A stretch of 18,812 bases of DNA from Candidatus Gastranaerophilales bacterium (GCA_900772035.1 CAAGQE010000195.1:1-18812), one strand, 5' to 3'; shown: positions 1 through 8,626, counted from the first letter of the stretch. Notes: a model not told the origin generated them from the letters alone. A program made the numbers and translations.

Positions 1-45
1 AAATGATAGCGTCGAAATTGATAAAAAAAATTGAACAAACGGCTA
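1..45. other. Window edge, no gene seen
   Basis: These 45 bases lie downstream of the minus-strand thioesterase gene. I see no hairpin followed by a T-run, so the leftward operon may continue beyond the window. Confidence 0.4.
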
Positions 46-531
46 TTACAACTCAGTTACGTCATCTTCTATCAAGTAGCACATTTCTTCGTGAAAATCT
101 GCATCCGCAATCTTTTCAATGGGTAATTTTATGTAATTTACGGTCGAATTTGCAAGCAAAACGCCGTCTTCATCAAACAACTGTGCTTCCGCGACGAAAT
201 ATCTTGATGCATCTTTTACGATAATGCCTTTGCCGATAATATCTTTTTCATAAGGCACGGGTTTTCTGTATTTAACGTCGATAGACATTGTTGCGCCGAG
301 CATTGTATCGTCCTTTACCCAATATGCTCTAAATGCCAGTTCATCAAACATTGTCGCAATCAAGCCACCGTGAACTCTTTGCGGGAAACTTTGATGCTCT
401 GTTCTGTAACGGAATTTCGTCATCACGCTTCCGTCTTCCATATTATAAAATTGTGCTTTTAAGCCCTCAGGGTTGTCCATACCGCAGACATAACACATTC
501 TGCTGTTTCTTTGCTTGCTTACAACTTTCAT
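46..531 (-). CDS. Hotdog-fold thioesterase, PaaI-like (161 aa)
   Basis: The protein is a small single-domain hotdog acyl-CoA thioesterase of the PaaI-like group, predicted to be cytosolic. Seen: an N-terminal CYVCGMDNPEGL stretch (Cys13, Cys16), common in this group, and the signature RVHGGLIATMFDELA with His54-Gly55-Gly56 and acidic Asp63/Glu64 on the helix that usually carries the catalytic acid. A beta-rich second half follows. The length is normal for the family. ATG at 531 is chosen because AGGAA sits just upstream and overlaps the stop of the MBOAT gene, giving a 9-base gap and likely translational coupling. It is the last gene of an operon with an MBOAT acyltransferase and an SGNH-like protein, so it may control the acyl-CoA pool for that system. 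That role is inference, and the natural substrate cannot be read from sequence. Confidence 0.85.
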   Translation of the reverse strand: MKVVSKQRNSRMCYVCGMDNPEGLKAQFYNMEDGSVMTKFRYRTEHQSFPQRVHGGLIATMFDELAFRAYWVKDDTMLGATMSIDVKYRKPVPYEKDIIGKGIIVKDASRYFVAEAQLFDEDGVLLANSTVNYIKLPIEKIADADFHEEMCYLIEDDVTEL

Positions 532-540
532 ATAATTCCT

Positions 541-1950
541 TTAAAATTTAAAATAAATAAATTCGGCAGTTTGGTTGAGGTTAATCAACGCAATTAAGTA
601 TAATACAAAAATTGCCGCAAGATAAACTTTTGTAGGGCGAATTGTTTTAGCGAGTTCGTCCGTACTTTTTGCAAAGAATGTCAGTCCGACTGCCAACAAA
701 ATTAAAAGGATATTTACTGACAAATTTCCGTTTTCAAACTGCAAAGACAGACCTTTAAATTCCATAGGCGCATAACCGTTAAAACCGAAAAGTGACTTCA
801 AAAGTTCGCCGAGTCTTGATAAGTCCGAACATCTGAAAATCAGAAACGAAAAACTTGTGAACAAAAAAGTTACCAGCCAAGCGAGTGTAGTTTGCATTGT
901 GTTGCAACTGTTTTTCCAATATCTGTGAATGCACATCGCAGCACCTTGAACAAAGCCCCAAATAATAAAAGTAAGATTTACACCGTGCATAATGCCGCTT
1001 ATCAAAAACGTCAACACGAGATTTCTATACGTAATCAATGTATTGATATGGCTTCCACCCATTGGAATATAGACATAGTCTTTTACAAAATTAGACAAAG
1101 TGATGTTCCATTTGTGCCAAAAATCGCGGACAGAAATTGCTTTCAACGGTGCATCGAAGTTTTTCGGCAATGTTACATTAAAAAGATATGCTATACCTGC
1201 CGCAATATCGACATATCCCGAAAAATCAAAGTAAAATTGGAACGTATATGCAAACATCGCAAACCAAGTTTCAAGAATTGCCGGCTGATTTACTATGTCA
1301 AAAACCTGTGTGGCAAACGGTGAAAGGTAATCAGCAACAACGACTTTTTTAAACAAGCCTGCGCCGATTAAAAACAGTCCGATTGTCAAATTTTTCTGAT
1401 TTAAAATTTTATTTCTGAGTCTCTTAAATTGGGGAATAATTTGATTATATGTCGTCAACGGTCCGGCAACAATTGTCGGGAAAAACGTAATATACAAGGC
1501 ATAAGATAAAAAGTCCGTGTTTGTAATTTTTTCTTTATAGCAATCCGTCAAAAATATAATTTGTCTAAACGTTACAAAACTGTATGCAAGCGGCATAACG
1601 ATTGAGGAATACGTGATGCCGGAATCCAACATCGGTGCAAAAATCGGATTTAAAATTTTGAAATATGCCAAAAATAAAACATTTAAAACAATAGTTACGA
1701 TATAAAGAGTTTTTTTGTTCGCTTTGAGTTTATTATCGCTGCAAAGGGTTGTTCCTACCGCAAAATTGATTATCAAAGAAACGATTATGAGAGGAAGATT
1801 TTCGATTTTATAAAAAGCATAAAATGCCAATGAAACAACGATAAGCCAAGCAGTTGCGAGGTTTAAGAACTTTTTTTTGTTTAACCAAAAGTAGCCGAAA
1901 ACTGCAATCGGAAGAAATATTATCAAAAATTCAAGTGAACAGAAATTCAT
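541..1950 (-). CDS. MBOAT-family O-acyltransferase, AlgI/DltB-like (469 aa)
   Basis: This is a polytopic inner-membrane O-acyltransferase that moves acyl groups, usually acetyl, across the membrane for transfer to an exported polymer. Seen: about ten or more hydrophobic segments across the whole length, and family motifs in the expected order. These are FPTIVAGP (about 157-164), FDFSGYVDIAAG (241-252), the invariant block FWHKWN (277-282) and the putative catalytic His322 in SGIMHG. The length matches AlgI. The ATG overlaps the stop of the upstream SGNH-like gene by one base (TAATG), so the two are translationally coupled. AlgI-type proteins typically work with an AlgJ/AlgX/DltD-like SGNH partner, and the gene just upstream fits that role. 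Which polysaccharide is modified is unknown. Confidence 0.93.
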   Translation of the reverse strand: MNFCSLEFLIIFLPIAVFGYFWLNKKKFLNLATAWLIVVSLAFYAFYKIENLPLIIVSLIINFAVGTTLCSDNKLKANKKTLYIVTIVLNVLFLAYFKILNPIFAPMLDSGITYSSIVMPLAYSFVTFRQIIFLTDCYKEKITNTDFLSYALYITFFPTIVAGPLTTYNQIIPQFKRLRNKILNQKNLTIGLFLIGAGLFKKVVVADYLSPFATQVFDIVNQPAILETWFAMFAYTFQFYFDFSGYVDIAAGIAYLFNVTLPKNFDAPLKAISVRDFWHKWNITLSNFVKDYVYIPMGGSHINTLITYRNLVLTFLISGIMHGVNLTFIIWGFVQGAAMCIHRYWKNSCNTMQTTLAWLVTFLFTSFSFLIFRCSDLSRLGELLKSLFGFNGYAPMEFKGLSLQFENGNLSVNILLILLAVGLTFFAKSTDELAKTIRPTKVYLAAIFVLYLIALINLNQTAEFIYFKF

Positions 1951-3056
1951 TAGTTTTCTTTATCCTCCGCTGCTTCAATAAATTTTGTTCTTGCAGAATT
2001 GTCCCCTGCCAAAATATCCATTTCCGTAATATCGGCATTATTGAAAACGTCCGCATAATCGGGGGTATAAACTCTTCCAAAAACAGGGTTGTCGTTTAAG
2101 ATATAGTCCAAAATAAGATTTCCCGTGATGTAGGTTGCATTCGTGCTGTCGAAGAAATATTTCATATTCGGAGAAATCTTTTCGTTTGAATACGGTGACG
2201 GAAACTGAAAATCGAAAATTGACGAAATTTGGCTTAAATCGGATTTCCAAGCAAGGTAATCGAAATAAACATTTTCATCCTGCATAAGTTGCAAGTCCGA
2301 AATATGAGTAGGCATTACGAAAACATAAAAATTCGTTCCCCTGTCGTCGCAAAATTCTTTCATAAATTTTACATAATTAAGTTTTTCGGGGTTATATTTA
2401 AAATGCTTGTAAGTAAAAGATGACTCTTCCAACGTTAAAGAAAATGTATTTTTGATTTTAGGATTTGATGCTCTGTATTTTGTGCCGTTTGGCATATAGG
2501 TATTATCTGTTTGATTTGTAATATTTTTGGTAACGGTAGAGAGAGAATCTCTTAATCCCGCAAAAGAAAACAGAGCCATGCTAATTTCTTTAGATGTTAA
2601 AGTAGGCTTTGTTTTTATGGGTAAGTAAGTATTTTCGATTTCATTAAACATATCAAAATCGACGCCCAAATAGACGTTTCTGACTTCGGGGTGAATTGTC
2701 ACAATAGTTTGGAGCCAATCTTGAAATTCCTCGACAGGCATTCCGTTAATCGCCATATTTTCGGCTTCTTTGCCTGTAAGTTTATAAAAATAATCTTTAG
2801 CAATTGCCGTATCAACTCTTGTTGAACCTAGGAAAATGCTGTCTAACTTGCGTTTGTCGAATTTTAAACCGATTAATTTCGTAACGCGCTCCTGAGTTTT
2901 TGATTCAGGCTTTAAGTAGGTAAGTTTGCAAGCAGGCACTCCGAAAATATTGTACGGATTGACTAACAAATTAATCATTGCTGTTATAAACAAAACGCAC
3001 AACAAACTGACAACAAGCGTGATATTAAATTTTCGGTACAATTCCTTAGTTTTCAT
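1950..3056 (-). CDS. Membrane-anchored SGNH/AlgJ-like partner of the MBOAT protein (368 aa)
   Basis: This is a predicted membrane-anchored extracytoplasmic protein that probably works with the MBOAT protein encoded next. Seen: one N-terminal hydrophobic helix (about 12-33) behind a short basic end, then a soluble domain. The domain starts with SIFLGSTRVDTAI (Ser78), which resembles SGNH block I with the nucleophile Ser, and continues with AINGMPVEEF (about 102-111), YLGVDFDMF (about 129-137) and a late FVMPTHISD segment with a possible catalytic Asp/His. The motifs are divergent, so enzymatic activity is not certain. ATG at 3056 has no clear Shine-Dalgarno sequence. A good promoter (3068-3096) predicts a leader of only about five bases. 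It is first in an operon with the MBOAT and thioesterase genes. The closest known roles are AlgJ, AlgX and DltD, which support polymer O-acylation. Confidence 0.65.
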   Translation of the reverse strand: MKTKELYRKFNITLVVSLLCVLFITAMINLLVNPYNIFGVPACKLTYLKPESKTQERVTKLIGLKFDKRKLDSIFLGSTRVDTAIAKDYFYKLTGKEAENMAINGMPVEEFQDWLQTIVTIHPEVRNVYLGVDFDMFNEIENTYLPIKTKPTLTSKEISMALFSFAGLRDSLSTVTKNITNQTDNTYMPNGTKYRASNPKIKNTFSLTLEESSFTYKHFKYNPEKLNYVKFMKEFCDDRGTNFYVFVMPTHISDLQLMQDENVYFDYLAWKSDLSQISSIFDFQFPSPYSNEKISPNMKYFFDSTNATYITGNLILDYILNDNPVFGRVYTPDYADVFNNADITEMDILAGDNSARTKFIEAAEDKEN

Positions 3057-3067
3057 ATCCGTTTTTT

Positions 3068-3096
3068 ATTTTACTTGTTACTTTAAAGATGTGCAA
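3068..3096 (-). promoter_or_regulatory. Sigma70-type promoter of the acylation operon
   Basis: On the minus strand TTGCAC (3091-3096) and TAAAAT (3068-3073) are separated by exactly 17 bases. The expected start near 3061 leaves about five bases before the ATG at 3056. Confidence 0.5.
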
Positions 3097-3125
3097 CTTT
3101 TTCTTATAAAATATATATTTACAAC

Positions 3126-3155
3126 AAAAAAGCCTCCGAAAAATCGGAAGCTTTT
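3126..3155 (-). terminator. Rho-independent terminator of ompH
   Basis: The inverted repeat pairs 3126-3138 with its partner ending at 3155. The one non-identical position is a G-U pair in the minus-strand RNA but a C-A mismatch in the plus-strand RNA, so it favours minus-strand transcription, that is ompH. A T-run follows on the minus strand. Confidence 0.8.
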
Positions 3156-3174
3156 TGTCTGTTTAAACGACTTA

Positions 3175-3645
3175 TTATTTTACTGCTTTGATAATGTCTG
3201 CTGTAATGTCTGTGCCTGCTGTACCGTAAAGAACAACACCTTTAGCAAGAACGATGTCTAAGCCTTTTGCTTTTGCTTCTTTAGCAATTGCGCCTGAAAT
3301 TGATTTGTCGATTGCTTCGAGTTTTGCAGCGTAATTTTTATCAACTGCTGCTTTTTTATCTTGCAATTGTTTGTTCAATTTTTGTTCAAGTGCCTTTTTC
3401 TTTGTTGCATCAGGTTCTGCTTGAAGTTGTTTGTTTGCAGTTTGAACGAATTGTGACAATTCTCTGAGTTTTGTTGCTTGTTCTGCTTTCAAAGCGTTTA
3501 CTTGTTTTGATGCTGCAACAACTTGAGGAACATCAACTACGGCATAAGTGAAGTTGTTAGGTGAAGACATTGCAAAGTTATTTGCTGCGCCTATTAACAT
3601 TACCGCCGAACATACAACAGTCATTAATTTAGAAACTTTTTTCAT
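3175..3645 (-). CDS. ompH: OmpH/Skp-family periplasmic chaperone (156 aa)
   Basis: The protein is a small periplasmic chaperone of the OmpH/Skp family, which holds outer-membrane proteins unfolded on their way to the BAM complex. Seen: a signal peptide (basic MKKVSK, a hydrophobic core, probable cleavage around residues 22-27), then VVDVPQVVAASKQVNAL, a long Lys/Gln/Ala-rich coiled-coil region (about 50-125), and the typical end LDIVLAKGVVLYG followed by DITADIIKAVK. The length is close to the usual 150-175 aa. ATG at 3645 is preceded by GGAG. A strong terminator follows. The gene is divergent from the HNH protein gene, and the gap contains a direct repeat that could be an operator. It is among the clearest signs of a double-membrane envelope here. 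Confidence 0.9.
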   Translation of the reverse strand: MKKVSKLMTVVCSAVMLIGAANNFAMSSPNNFTYAVVDVPQVVAASKQVNALKAEQATKLRELSQFVQTANKQLQAEPDATKKKALEQKLNKQLQDKKAAVDKNYAAKLEAIDKSISGAIAKEAKAKGLDIVLAKGVVLYGTAGTDITADIIKAVK

Positions 3646-3666
3646 TCCAATCTCCTTATCTTTCTC

Positions 3667-3698
3667 TTGTAATATTGGACATGCAAATTGTAATACTG
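3667..3698. repeat. Direct repeat TTGTAATAxTG, 21-base spacing
   Basis: TTGTAATATTG (3667-3677) and TTGTAATACTG (3688-3698) start 21 bases apart, two helical turns. GCAAATTGT also occurs at 3683-3691 and 3712-3720. The repeats lie between two divergent genes and could be an operator for either. Their function is not known. Confidence 0.45.
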
Positions 3699-3834
3699 TT
3701 TAGCGTTTCAGGCAAATTGTTAAAAACAAAATGTGTCTTTTTGTAACAAAGAATGCGGATATTTCGCATGTCGGGCAATTTTATTTTTTAGCGAACTTAA
3801 CAAAAGAGTAGAGTGTGTAAGAAAGTGTGAAAAT

Positions 3835-5004
3835 ATGGCAATCAACGCAATTAATGCAGTAAACGTAAATTATCAACCTCAAAAGATTGAAAATAAAAAG
3901 GAAGTTTCAAATCCTATTGTTTCTGCTCCTAAAATGCCGACAACTCAAGCAGGTGTTGCGTTAAAAGCATATTTTCTCGGCGGACAAGCCGTTTCATTCA
4001 AGGGCAAACCTTGTTCAACAGGTGATTTTGAACCTAAAAAACTTGATGATGTACCTTGCTGCTGCTGCGGTGACAGAATGATTAGAGGGGTTGAAATGCC
4101 CAATGTCGTTGACAGTTTCGCACAATTAAAAGGTAACGCACTCGCAGACAAAATTGAAAAAGACAAAGATTATTTTCGTGCAAATCAAAGAGTCGTTGCA
4201 TCTTTAATCGCTGATGAAGCAAGAAAAGATGATGCACTTGACGTTGCTGGCGCTCTTGAAAAAGTTAAATCAAACTTGCCCGAAAAAGTACAAAATTATT
4301 GCAAAAACGTGTTGAATAACGTAAATAAAGCAGCGATTGAAGCATACGGCGACGATCAAAACCCGATGTCAGCAGCCGTTTTTGAAGAAATGGAAAGAGT
4401 TTCAAAAGGCAAAATGGCAAGAATCCCCTTCACGGCGAAACTTGAAGCTGCAAAAGGTGATTTGACAAAAGGTCAATACGAAAAAGTTTTGGATGCGGCA
4501 AGAGAAATGCCGGAAGGATTTAATGCTGTTTCCAAAATCGTAAACAAATCAAAAGGCGGAAATTCAAGTGAAGCAATCATGAGAAGATTACTTCAAGGTG
4601 CATTAAGCACGGCTGAACACGTTCACCCGCATTCATTAGGCGGTCCGAACAATACCTCCAACTACCTCGCAGAATGTGCATTGTGCAACAATCCGAGAGG
4701 AAGTATGTCTTATGCAGAATGGTTGAAGGTTCACCCCGAATACCCGATTAAAGTTCAACATCACATTGAATATATCGAACAACAAATCGTAGATGGTAAA
4801 ATTTCATCCGATTATGACGATTATCCGATTGATATCAGAGAAACAATGACAAAAGAATCAAACGGTGCAATGGTTTTGAAAGTTCTTAATCCCGAAAAAA
4901 TCCAAGAACTTCGTGAACAAAAAATGGCAGGCAAAGAAGTTAACGTCTCCGAAGTAACAAAAGAAATTTACGGTGACGATTCCGAAGAAAACGCAGCCGC
5001 ATAA
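3835..5004 (+). CDS. HNH-motif, zinc-cysteine protein of unknown role (389 aa)
   Basis: I do not recognise a named family. Seen: an N-terminal MAINAINAVNVNYQPQ segment without a signal peptide, a low-complexity linker, a cysteine cluster CCCCGDRM (residues 75-78), a long helical middle, and an HNH-like core EHVHPHSLGGPNNTSN (about 261-276) followed by CALCNNPRG (Cys281, Cys284). The His-Gly-Gly-Asn spacing and later CxxC match HNH nucleases. The early cysteines may complete a structural zinc site, although they lie about 200 residues before the core. The C-terminus is acidic. The frame is open from a GTG at 3733, but the 34 extra residues look unlike coding sequence, so ATG at 3835 is preferred. 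No strong Shine-Dalgarno is visible. It stands alone with its own terminator. Nuclease activity is inferred from motif only; a structural zinc-binding role is equally possible. Confidence 0.65.
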   Translation: MAINAINAVNVNYQPQKIENKKEVSNPIVSAPKMPTTQAGVALKAYFLGGQAVSFKGKPCSTGDFEPKKLDDVPCCCCGDRMIRGVEMPNVVDSFAQLKGNALADKIEKDKDYFRANQRVVASLIADEARKDDALDVAGALEKVKSNLPEKVQNYCKNVLNNVNKAAIEAYGDDQNPMSAAVFEEMERVSKGKMARIPFTAKLEAAKGDLTKGQYEKVLDAAREMPEGFNAVSKIVNKSKGGNSSEAIMRRLLQGALSTAEHVHPHSLGGPNNTSNYLAECALCNNPRGSMSYAEWLKVHPEYPIKVQHHIEYIEQQIVDGKISSDYDDYPIDIRETMTKESNGAMVLKVLNPEKIQELREQKMAGKEVNVSEVTKEIYGDDSEENAAA

Positions 5005-5025
5005 GATACAAAAATTTATTAACTG

Positions 5026-5052
5026 AAAGAGGCTCTTTGTGAGCCTTTTTTT
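5026..5052 (+). terminator. Terminator between convergent genes
   Basis: The stem AGGCTC (5030-5035) pairs with GAGCCT (5041-5046) around a five-base loop, extended by A/T pairs from 5026 and followed by a T-run. It ends the HNH gene and overlaps the stop of the opposing membrane protein gene, so it may act in both directions. Confidence 0.85.
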
Positions 5053-6733
5053 AGTATGGTTTTACATAACAATTTATTATATTGTCGCCATCTTTTACGA
5101 CCCAGTCGAGGTTGTATTTCGATTGAATATATTTCAAAACGGGATTTTTATCATCATAGAGATACTTTGCGCCAAAATGAGTTAAGCCAAACCCTTCAGC
5201 AATGAATATCATCTCATAATCGGCTTCAGCGACGTTTTTCATTACGACTTCTTCGCCAATTGCCTCATAATAAAGCCTGTCTGCCATCGGCATTTTTCCG
5301 TCAGGGTTTCTGTCCGTCAAAAAATTAATTGCAGTTCCCTCAGGCAATACAAGGATTTTTTGTCCGACAGAGGTATATGATTGTATATATTTAATTGCCG
5401 TATTAATCGGATTAGCTTGTGATTTCGGTAGATATAACACACCTTTTTCCGTGCGAATTTCCGTATCGTTTTTCATTCTTTCCGTAATGTCAAAAACCGC
5501 AAAGAACAAACAATATGCTGACAATAAATAAATCACAAACCTTTTAAAGGTATCTTTGGTCGGAAAAAGTTTGTTTTCGGTTATAACAGATTGTAAAAGC
5601 ACTATTAGTGTTAAAATCGCAATTGGTGCGGTATAAAAACCGTAGGTGCTTAAAATCAAGCCCCAAAACATTCTCAAGTTTAAAATAATTGCTGATATAA
5701 TCAAAAAGATGATTTCTTTTGATAGTTGTTTTCTATAACAAATTCCTCCGATAAGCAGCAGTATCGGTAAAAACATTGTGTGTCGCCAGCAGGTGGTAAT
5801 ATTCAATAAACATGCAGAAATGGCAATTGCAACTATTTGTGTTTTTTTATCTCTTGTTTTTGAAAACAAAAAATAAGATGCAAAAAGAAATATCGCAATG
5901 TTAAATATGGCGCTCAGGTATATCGGAATGTTAGAGAGAGAGAATATTCCGCCTGTTTTTGCAATGTGAAACAACATTGATTTTGTTGAGAAAAATATCC
6001 TCATAAATTCCGCCGCATTGAAAATATCGCTGACGGTTAAACCTTGAAACATTAACAATCCGAGAGATAGAACCGGAAAAAGTAAAAAGCAGAATATATT
6101 TACGATATTTTGTCTGATTGAACACGGTTTGGCACACAAAGAAACATATAAAATCGCTATAAGTAATAATCCCAATTCGCCTTTTGCTGCAAATGCCGCA
6201 CCGCAAGAGAGAAATGCACCGTATAACAAATATACTTTTTCGGATTTGAAATAGTTAATAACCAATGAAACGGAGAGTAGGGCAAACGATATGCCGAGCG
6301 TAAATCCCACAGAATATGGCAATATCATATTAAACAAAGTTCCGTTAAATCCCGATGCGATAAGTACGGTCAAGCATAATAGCAAAGATACGTTGTTATC
6401 TAAAAAGTTCGTGGCAATTGAATATAACGATAACACAAATAGTGTTATTACAAGCAGTCCGCATAGTTCCAACGTAAAAATACTTGTGCCGAAAAGAGTA
6501 TACATAAGCGCAACGAACTGATATCCCAAAGGAAAATATATGCAAAGAATGTCTTTATACAATACATTTCCGTTGTTCATTAATTGCGGAAAAAGCATTT
6601 CTCTGCCGAAATCCGTCATAATATTTGAGTAATGACCTTTAAAAAACAACCACCCGATAAGCGTCATTACAAGCAAAATGGCGACATTGCAAAGTTGAGT
6701 TTTTTCTTTATAGAAATTTTTGATTTTATCCAT
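5051..6733 (-). CDS. Multi-pass membrane glycosyltransferase-like protein, GT-C/PMT type (560 aa)
   Basis: This is a predicted polytopic inner-membrane protein with the layout of GT-C glycosyltransferases, which use lipid-linked sugars on the outer face of the membrane. Seen: a first transmembrane helix (about 16-32), then a loop DFGREMLFPQLMNNGNVLYKD (41-61) with Asp41 and Glu45. An acidic residue in the first external loop followed by G-x-LY-x-D and a Pro-rich YFPLGYQ is typical of ArnT/PMT-like enzymes. About ten further hydrophobic segments follow, then a soluble C-terminal domain of about 140 residues. ATG at 6733 has GAGGG upstream and a TATAAT box at 6750-6755. One exact copy of the dispersed palindrome lies inside the gene and encodes ITLFVLS at about residues 96-102. 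Donor and acceptor are unknown. Confidence 0.65.
   Translation of the reverse strand: MDKIKNFYKEKTQLCNVAILLVMTLIGWLFFKGHYSNIMTDFGREMLFPQLMNNGNVLYKDILCIYFPLGYQFVALMYTLFGTSIFTLELCGLLVITLFVLSLYSIATNFLDNNVSLLLCLTVLIASGFNGTLFNMILPYSVGFTLGISFALLSVSLVINYFKSEKVYLLYGAFLSCGAAFAAKGELGLLLIAILYVSLCAKPCSIRQNIVNIFCFLLFPVLSLGLLMFQGLTVSDIFNAAEFMRIFFSTKSMLFHIAKTGGIFSLSNIPIYLSAIFNIAIFLFASYFLFSKTRDKKTQIVAIAISACLLNITTCWRHTMFLPILLLIGGICYRKQLSKEIIFLIISAIILNLRMFWGLILSTYGFYTAPIAILTLIVLLQSVITENKLFPTKDTFKRFVIYLLSAYCLFFAVFDITERMKNDTEIRTEKGVLYLPKSQANPINTAIKYIQSYTSVGQKILVLPEGTAINFLTDRNPDGKMPMADRLYYEAIGEEVVMKNVAEADYEMIFIAEGFGLTHFGAKYLYDDKNPVLKYIQSKYNLDWVVKDGDNIINCYVKPY
6430..6448. repeat. Dispersed palindrome, copy inside membrane protein gene
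   Basis: ATAACACAAATAGTGTTAT is an inverted repeat with 7-base arms around AAATA. It lies within the coding region of the 560-aa membrane protein and stays in frame. This is the longest-armed copy in the window. Confidence 0.85.
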
Positions 6734-6749
6734 AATATCCCTCGGTACA

Positions 6750-6755
6750 ATTATA
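6750..6755 (-). promoter_or_regulatory. -10 box for the membrane glycosyltransferase gene
   Basis: TATAAT is exact on the minus strand, but no convincing -35 box lies upstream. The predicted leader is about ten bases and carries the GAGGG ribosome site. Confidence 0.4.
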
Positions 6756-6781
6756 ATATAAAATGGCGGATTTTTTGCATA

Positions 6782-6812
6782 AAAAAAGAACGGATAAAAT
6801 CCGTCCTTTTTT
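6782..6812 (-). terminator. Rho-independent terminator of the GH57 gene
   Basis: A 14-base arm (6782-6795) pairs with 6799-6812 around a three-base loop. The one variant position is G-U in the minus-strand RNA, so it fits leftward transcription from the GH57 gene. A T-run follows on that strand. Confidence 0.85.
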
Positions 6813-6828
6813 GTTTTCCGTATCGAAA

Positions 6829-8550
6829 TTATTTAAGGAGTTGTACCTTTTCAACGTCTTGAGGGTATTTACCTTCAGGAATTGTCTTGTACACTCTGTA
6901 ATTAACATCTGCGAAGCAGTTGTCGATATTTTCGATTTCAGAAAGTTTTTCTTCGTTAATGCAACCTGATTCAATCATATCTGCGATAAGTTCAAATCTG
7001 TGAACGTGTTCGTTGAAACGTTCTGTTGCATAATCTTTAGCCTGCCATGTTGTGATAAGGAACGGCCAGTCTGATGATTGAAGCAAGAGGTTTTCACGAG
7101 CCAACTGAGCCAATGCTCTTTGCATCAATTTCTCTTCAGGAACTTTGTCGTACTTGTCTGCGATTGCTGACATTCTCTTTTCGCAACCGTGGATAATAGG
7201 CCACATCCATTCTGTAAGGTTGTTGTTCCAAACATAGAAGTGTCCGCCTTGACCCCAAGATGATTCGGGGATTTGGATTGCTTCTTTCGGCGGGTGTTTT
7301 TCGATGTATTCACCTGCTGTCATCATTTCAACGTCAGGAACGTATTGGTTCAATTTCTTAACGACTTGCTTAATGAATTCAACACCTTCAAACCACCAAT
7401 GTCCGAATAACTCAGTATCGAATGATACCATCACGAGACCTTCTTTACCGTTGTGTGAGTTTTTGTAATCGTTCAACAAGTGGTAAATCAAAGTTGTGTA
7501 GTGATCTGAGTTCAAGTTGATTTGTGACATAGCCAATACGGGGTCGTAAAGCATTTTGTCACCCAAGCCTGCAGATGCTGAAGTAATTCTCCAGTAATGC
7601 ATACCTGATTTATCATCTTTTTTGTGGAATTCACGGTAGCAACCGTCACCGGGGTAACCGTCCGCTGCTGACCAAACTTGATAACCTGCGCGTTCGTTTC
7701 TGCCCATAACCGCTACTTGTGCATCAGGGAGCCAGTAAGCACTATATGTGTCATAGCCTGTTGCTTCTCTTTCAGGGAGCGGAATGTACTCGATGTTGCC
7801 GTAAACACCAACTACACGTCTGTTGCCGATTGAACTTCCGCCTTCGATAACGTGTGATTCCGTGAAGAAGTATTCGATATCGTTGTTTTGGAGAGTCAAT
7901 TCAATAGCAGGTCTCCATTTCTTTTCGCCATCTTTGCCGACGTATTCGTAACCTTGTCTGTAAGCACATTCAGGCAACCAGCAACCTTTTGCCTTTTTGC
8001 CGAATAATTTCTTTGTTGTTTGTGAACCAACGCTGAATTGTGCGTTAAGGTTAGCATCAGTAGCCAACAACGGTGAAAATCCGTGAGTTGCACCTGAAGT
8101 TGTGATTTCAATACAACCTAAATCTTGATATTTCTTGAAAGCACCAATCAAATCTTTGTGATATTTGTTGATGAAACTGTTTTTGATGTGTGTAAACCAA
8201 TCAAAATAGTATTTTGCAAGATATTTCAAGTGTTGTGAATTAGCAATGTTCGGGTCGGGATATCTTTCCAAATCGCCCGAAACTTGCTTAATTCTTGAAT
8301 CCAAATATTCGATGAAACCTTCTTTTAAGTGTTCATCAATAAGTTGTTCAGCCAAAATAGGCGTGATGCCAACTGTTAATTTTGCTTTAATTCCTTCTTC
8401 TTCATAAAGTTCAGAAATAGCGTTTAATAAAGGTACGTATGTTTCACACATACATTCGTATAAGTTTTCTTCACCGAAAGGCCACATACCTGCTTTTCTG
8501 TAATACGGAAGGTGGCTGTGAAGCATAAATACAAATTGTCCGACTGACAT
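6829..8550 (-). CDS. GH57 1,4-alpha-glucan branching enzyme (573 aa)
   Basis: The enzyme makes alpha-1,6 branches in glycogen or similar alpha-glucan and acts in the cytosol. Seen: GH57 conserved regions in order, HSHLPY (11-16), GITPILAEQL (61-70), WLPECAY with the expected nucleophile Glu194, and FDTELFGHWWFEG with the expected acid/base Asp378. The following sequence, with VWNNNLTEWMW and helical segments, fits the DUF1957-type C-terminal domain. The length is close to the roughly 520-570 aa of characterised members. There is no signal peptide. ATG at 8550 is preceded by AGGAGG at seven bases, among the strongest ribosome sites here. A strong terminator follows. The enzyme is common in cyanobacteria and many anaerobes and suggests glycogen storage. 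No other glycogen gene is in the window. Confidence 0.93.
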   Translation of the reverse strand: MSVGQFVFMLHSHLPYYRKAGMWPFGEENLYECMCETYVPLLNAISELYEEEGIKAKLTVGITPILAEQLIDEHLKEGFIEYLDSRIKQVSGDLERYPDPNIANSQHLKYLAKYYFDWFTHIKNSFINKYHKDLIGAFKKYQDLGCIEITTSGATHGFSPLLATDANLNAQFSVGSQTTKKLFGKKAKGCWLPECAYRQGYEYVGKDGEKKWRPAIELTLQNNDIEYFFTESHVIEGGSSIGNRRVVGVYGNIEYIPLPEREATGYDTYSAYWLPDAQVAVMGRNERAGYQVWSAADGYPGDGCYREFHKKDDKSGMHYWRITSASAGLGDKMLYDPVLAMSQINLNSDHYTTLIYHLLNDYKNSHNGKEGLVMVSFDTELFGHWWFEGVEFIKQVVKKLNQYVPDVEMMTAGEYIEKHPPKEAIQIPESSWGQGGHFYVWNNNLTEWMWPIIHGCEKRMSAIADKYDKVPEEKLMQRALAQLARENLLLQSSDWPFLITTWQAKDYATERFNEHVHRFELIADMIESGCINEEKLSEIENIDNCFADVNYRVYKTIPEGKYPQDVEKVQLLK

Positions 8551-8626
8551 TTAATGTCCTCCTAATTTTTTTGGTTAATGTTTAAAAATATATAAAATGC
8601 CTGATTGAATTGTTTATGTTCTTTTT

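Noticed and set aside
892..1323. 143-aa plus-strand open frame
   Set aside because: It lies antisense within the MBOAT gene, whose motifs are clear, and its translation has no family features.
3733..3834. GTG-start extension of the HNH gene
   Set aside because: The 34 extra residues are Cys-rich and unlike the rest, and no ribosome site precedes the GTG. The ATG at 3835 gives a more plausible N-terminus.
5596..5613. AGCACTATTAGTGTTAAA as another palindrome copy
   Set aside because: Its centre differs from AAATA and several positions do not match, so it cannot be told from chance in AT-rich DNA.
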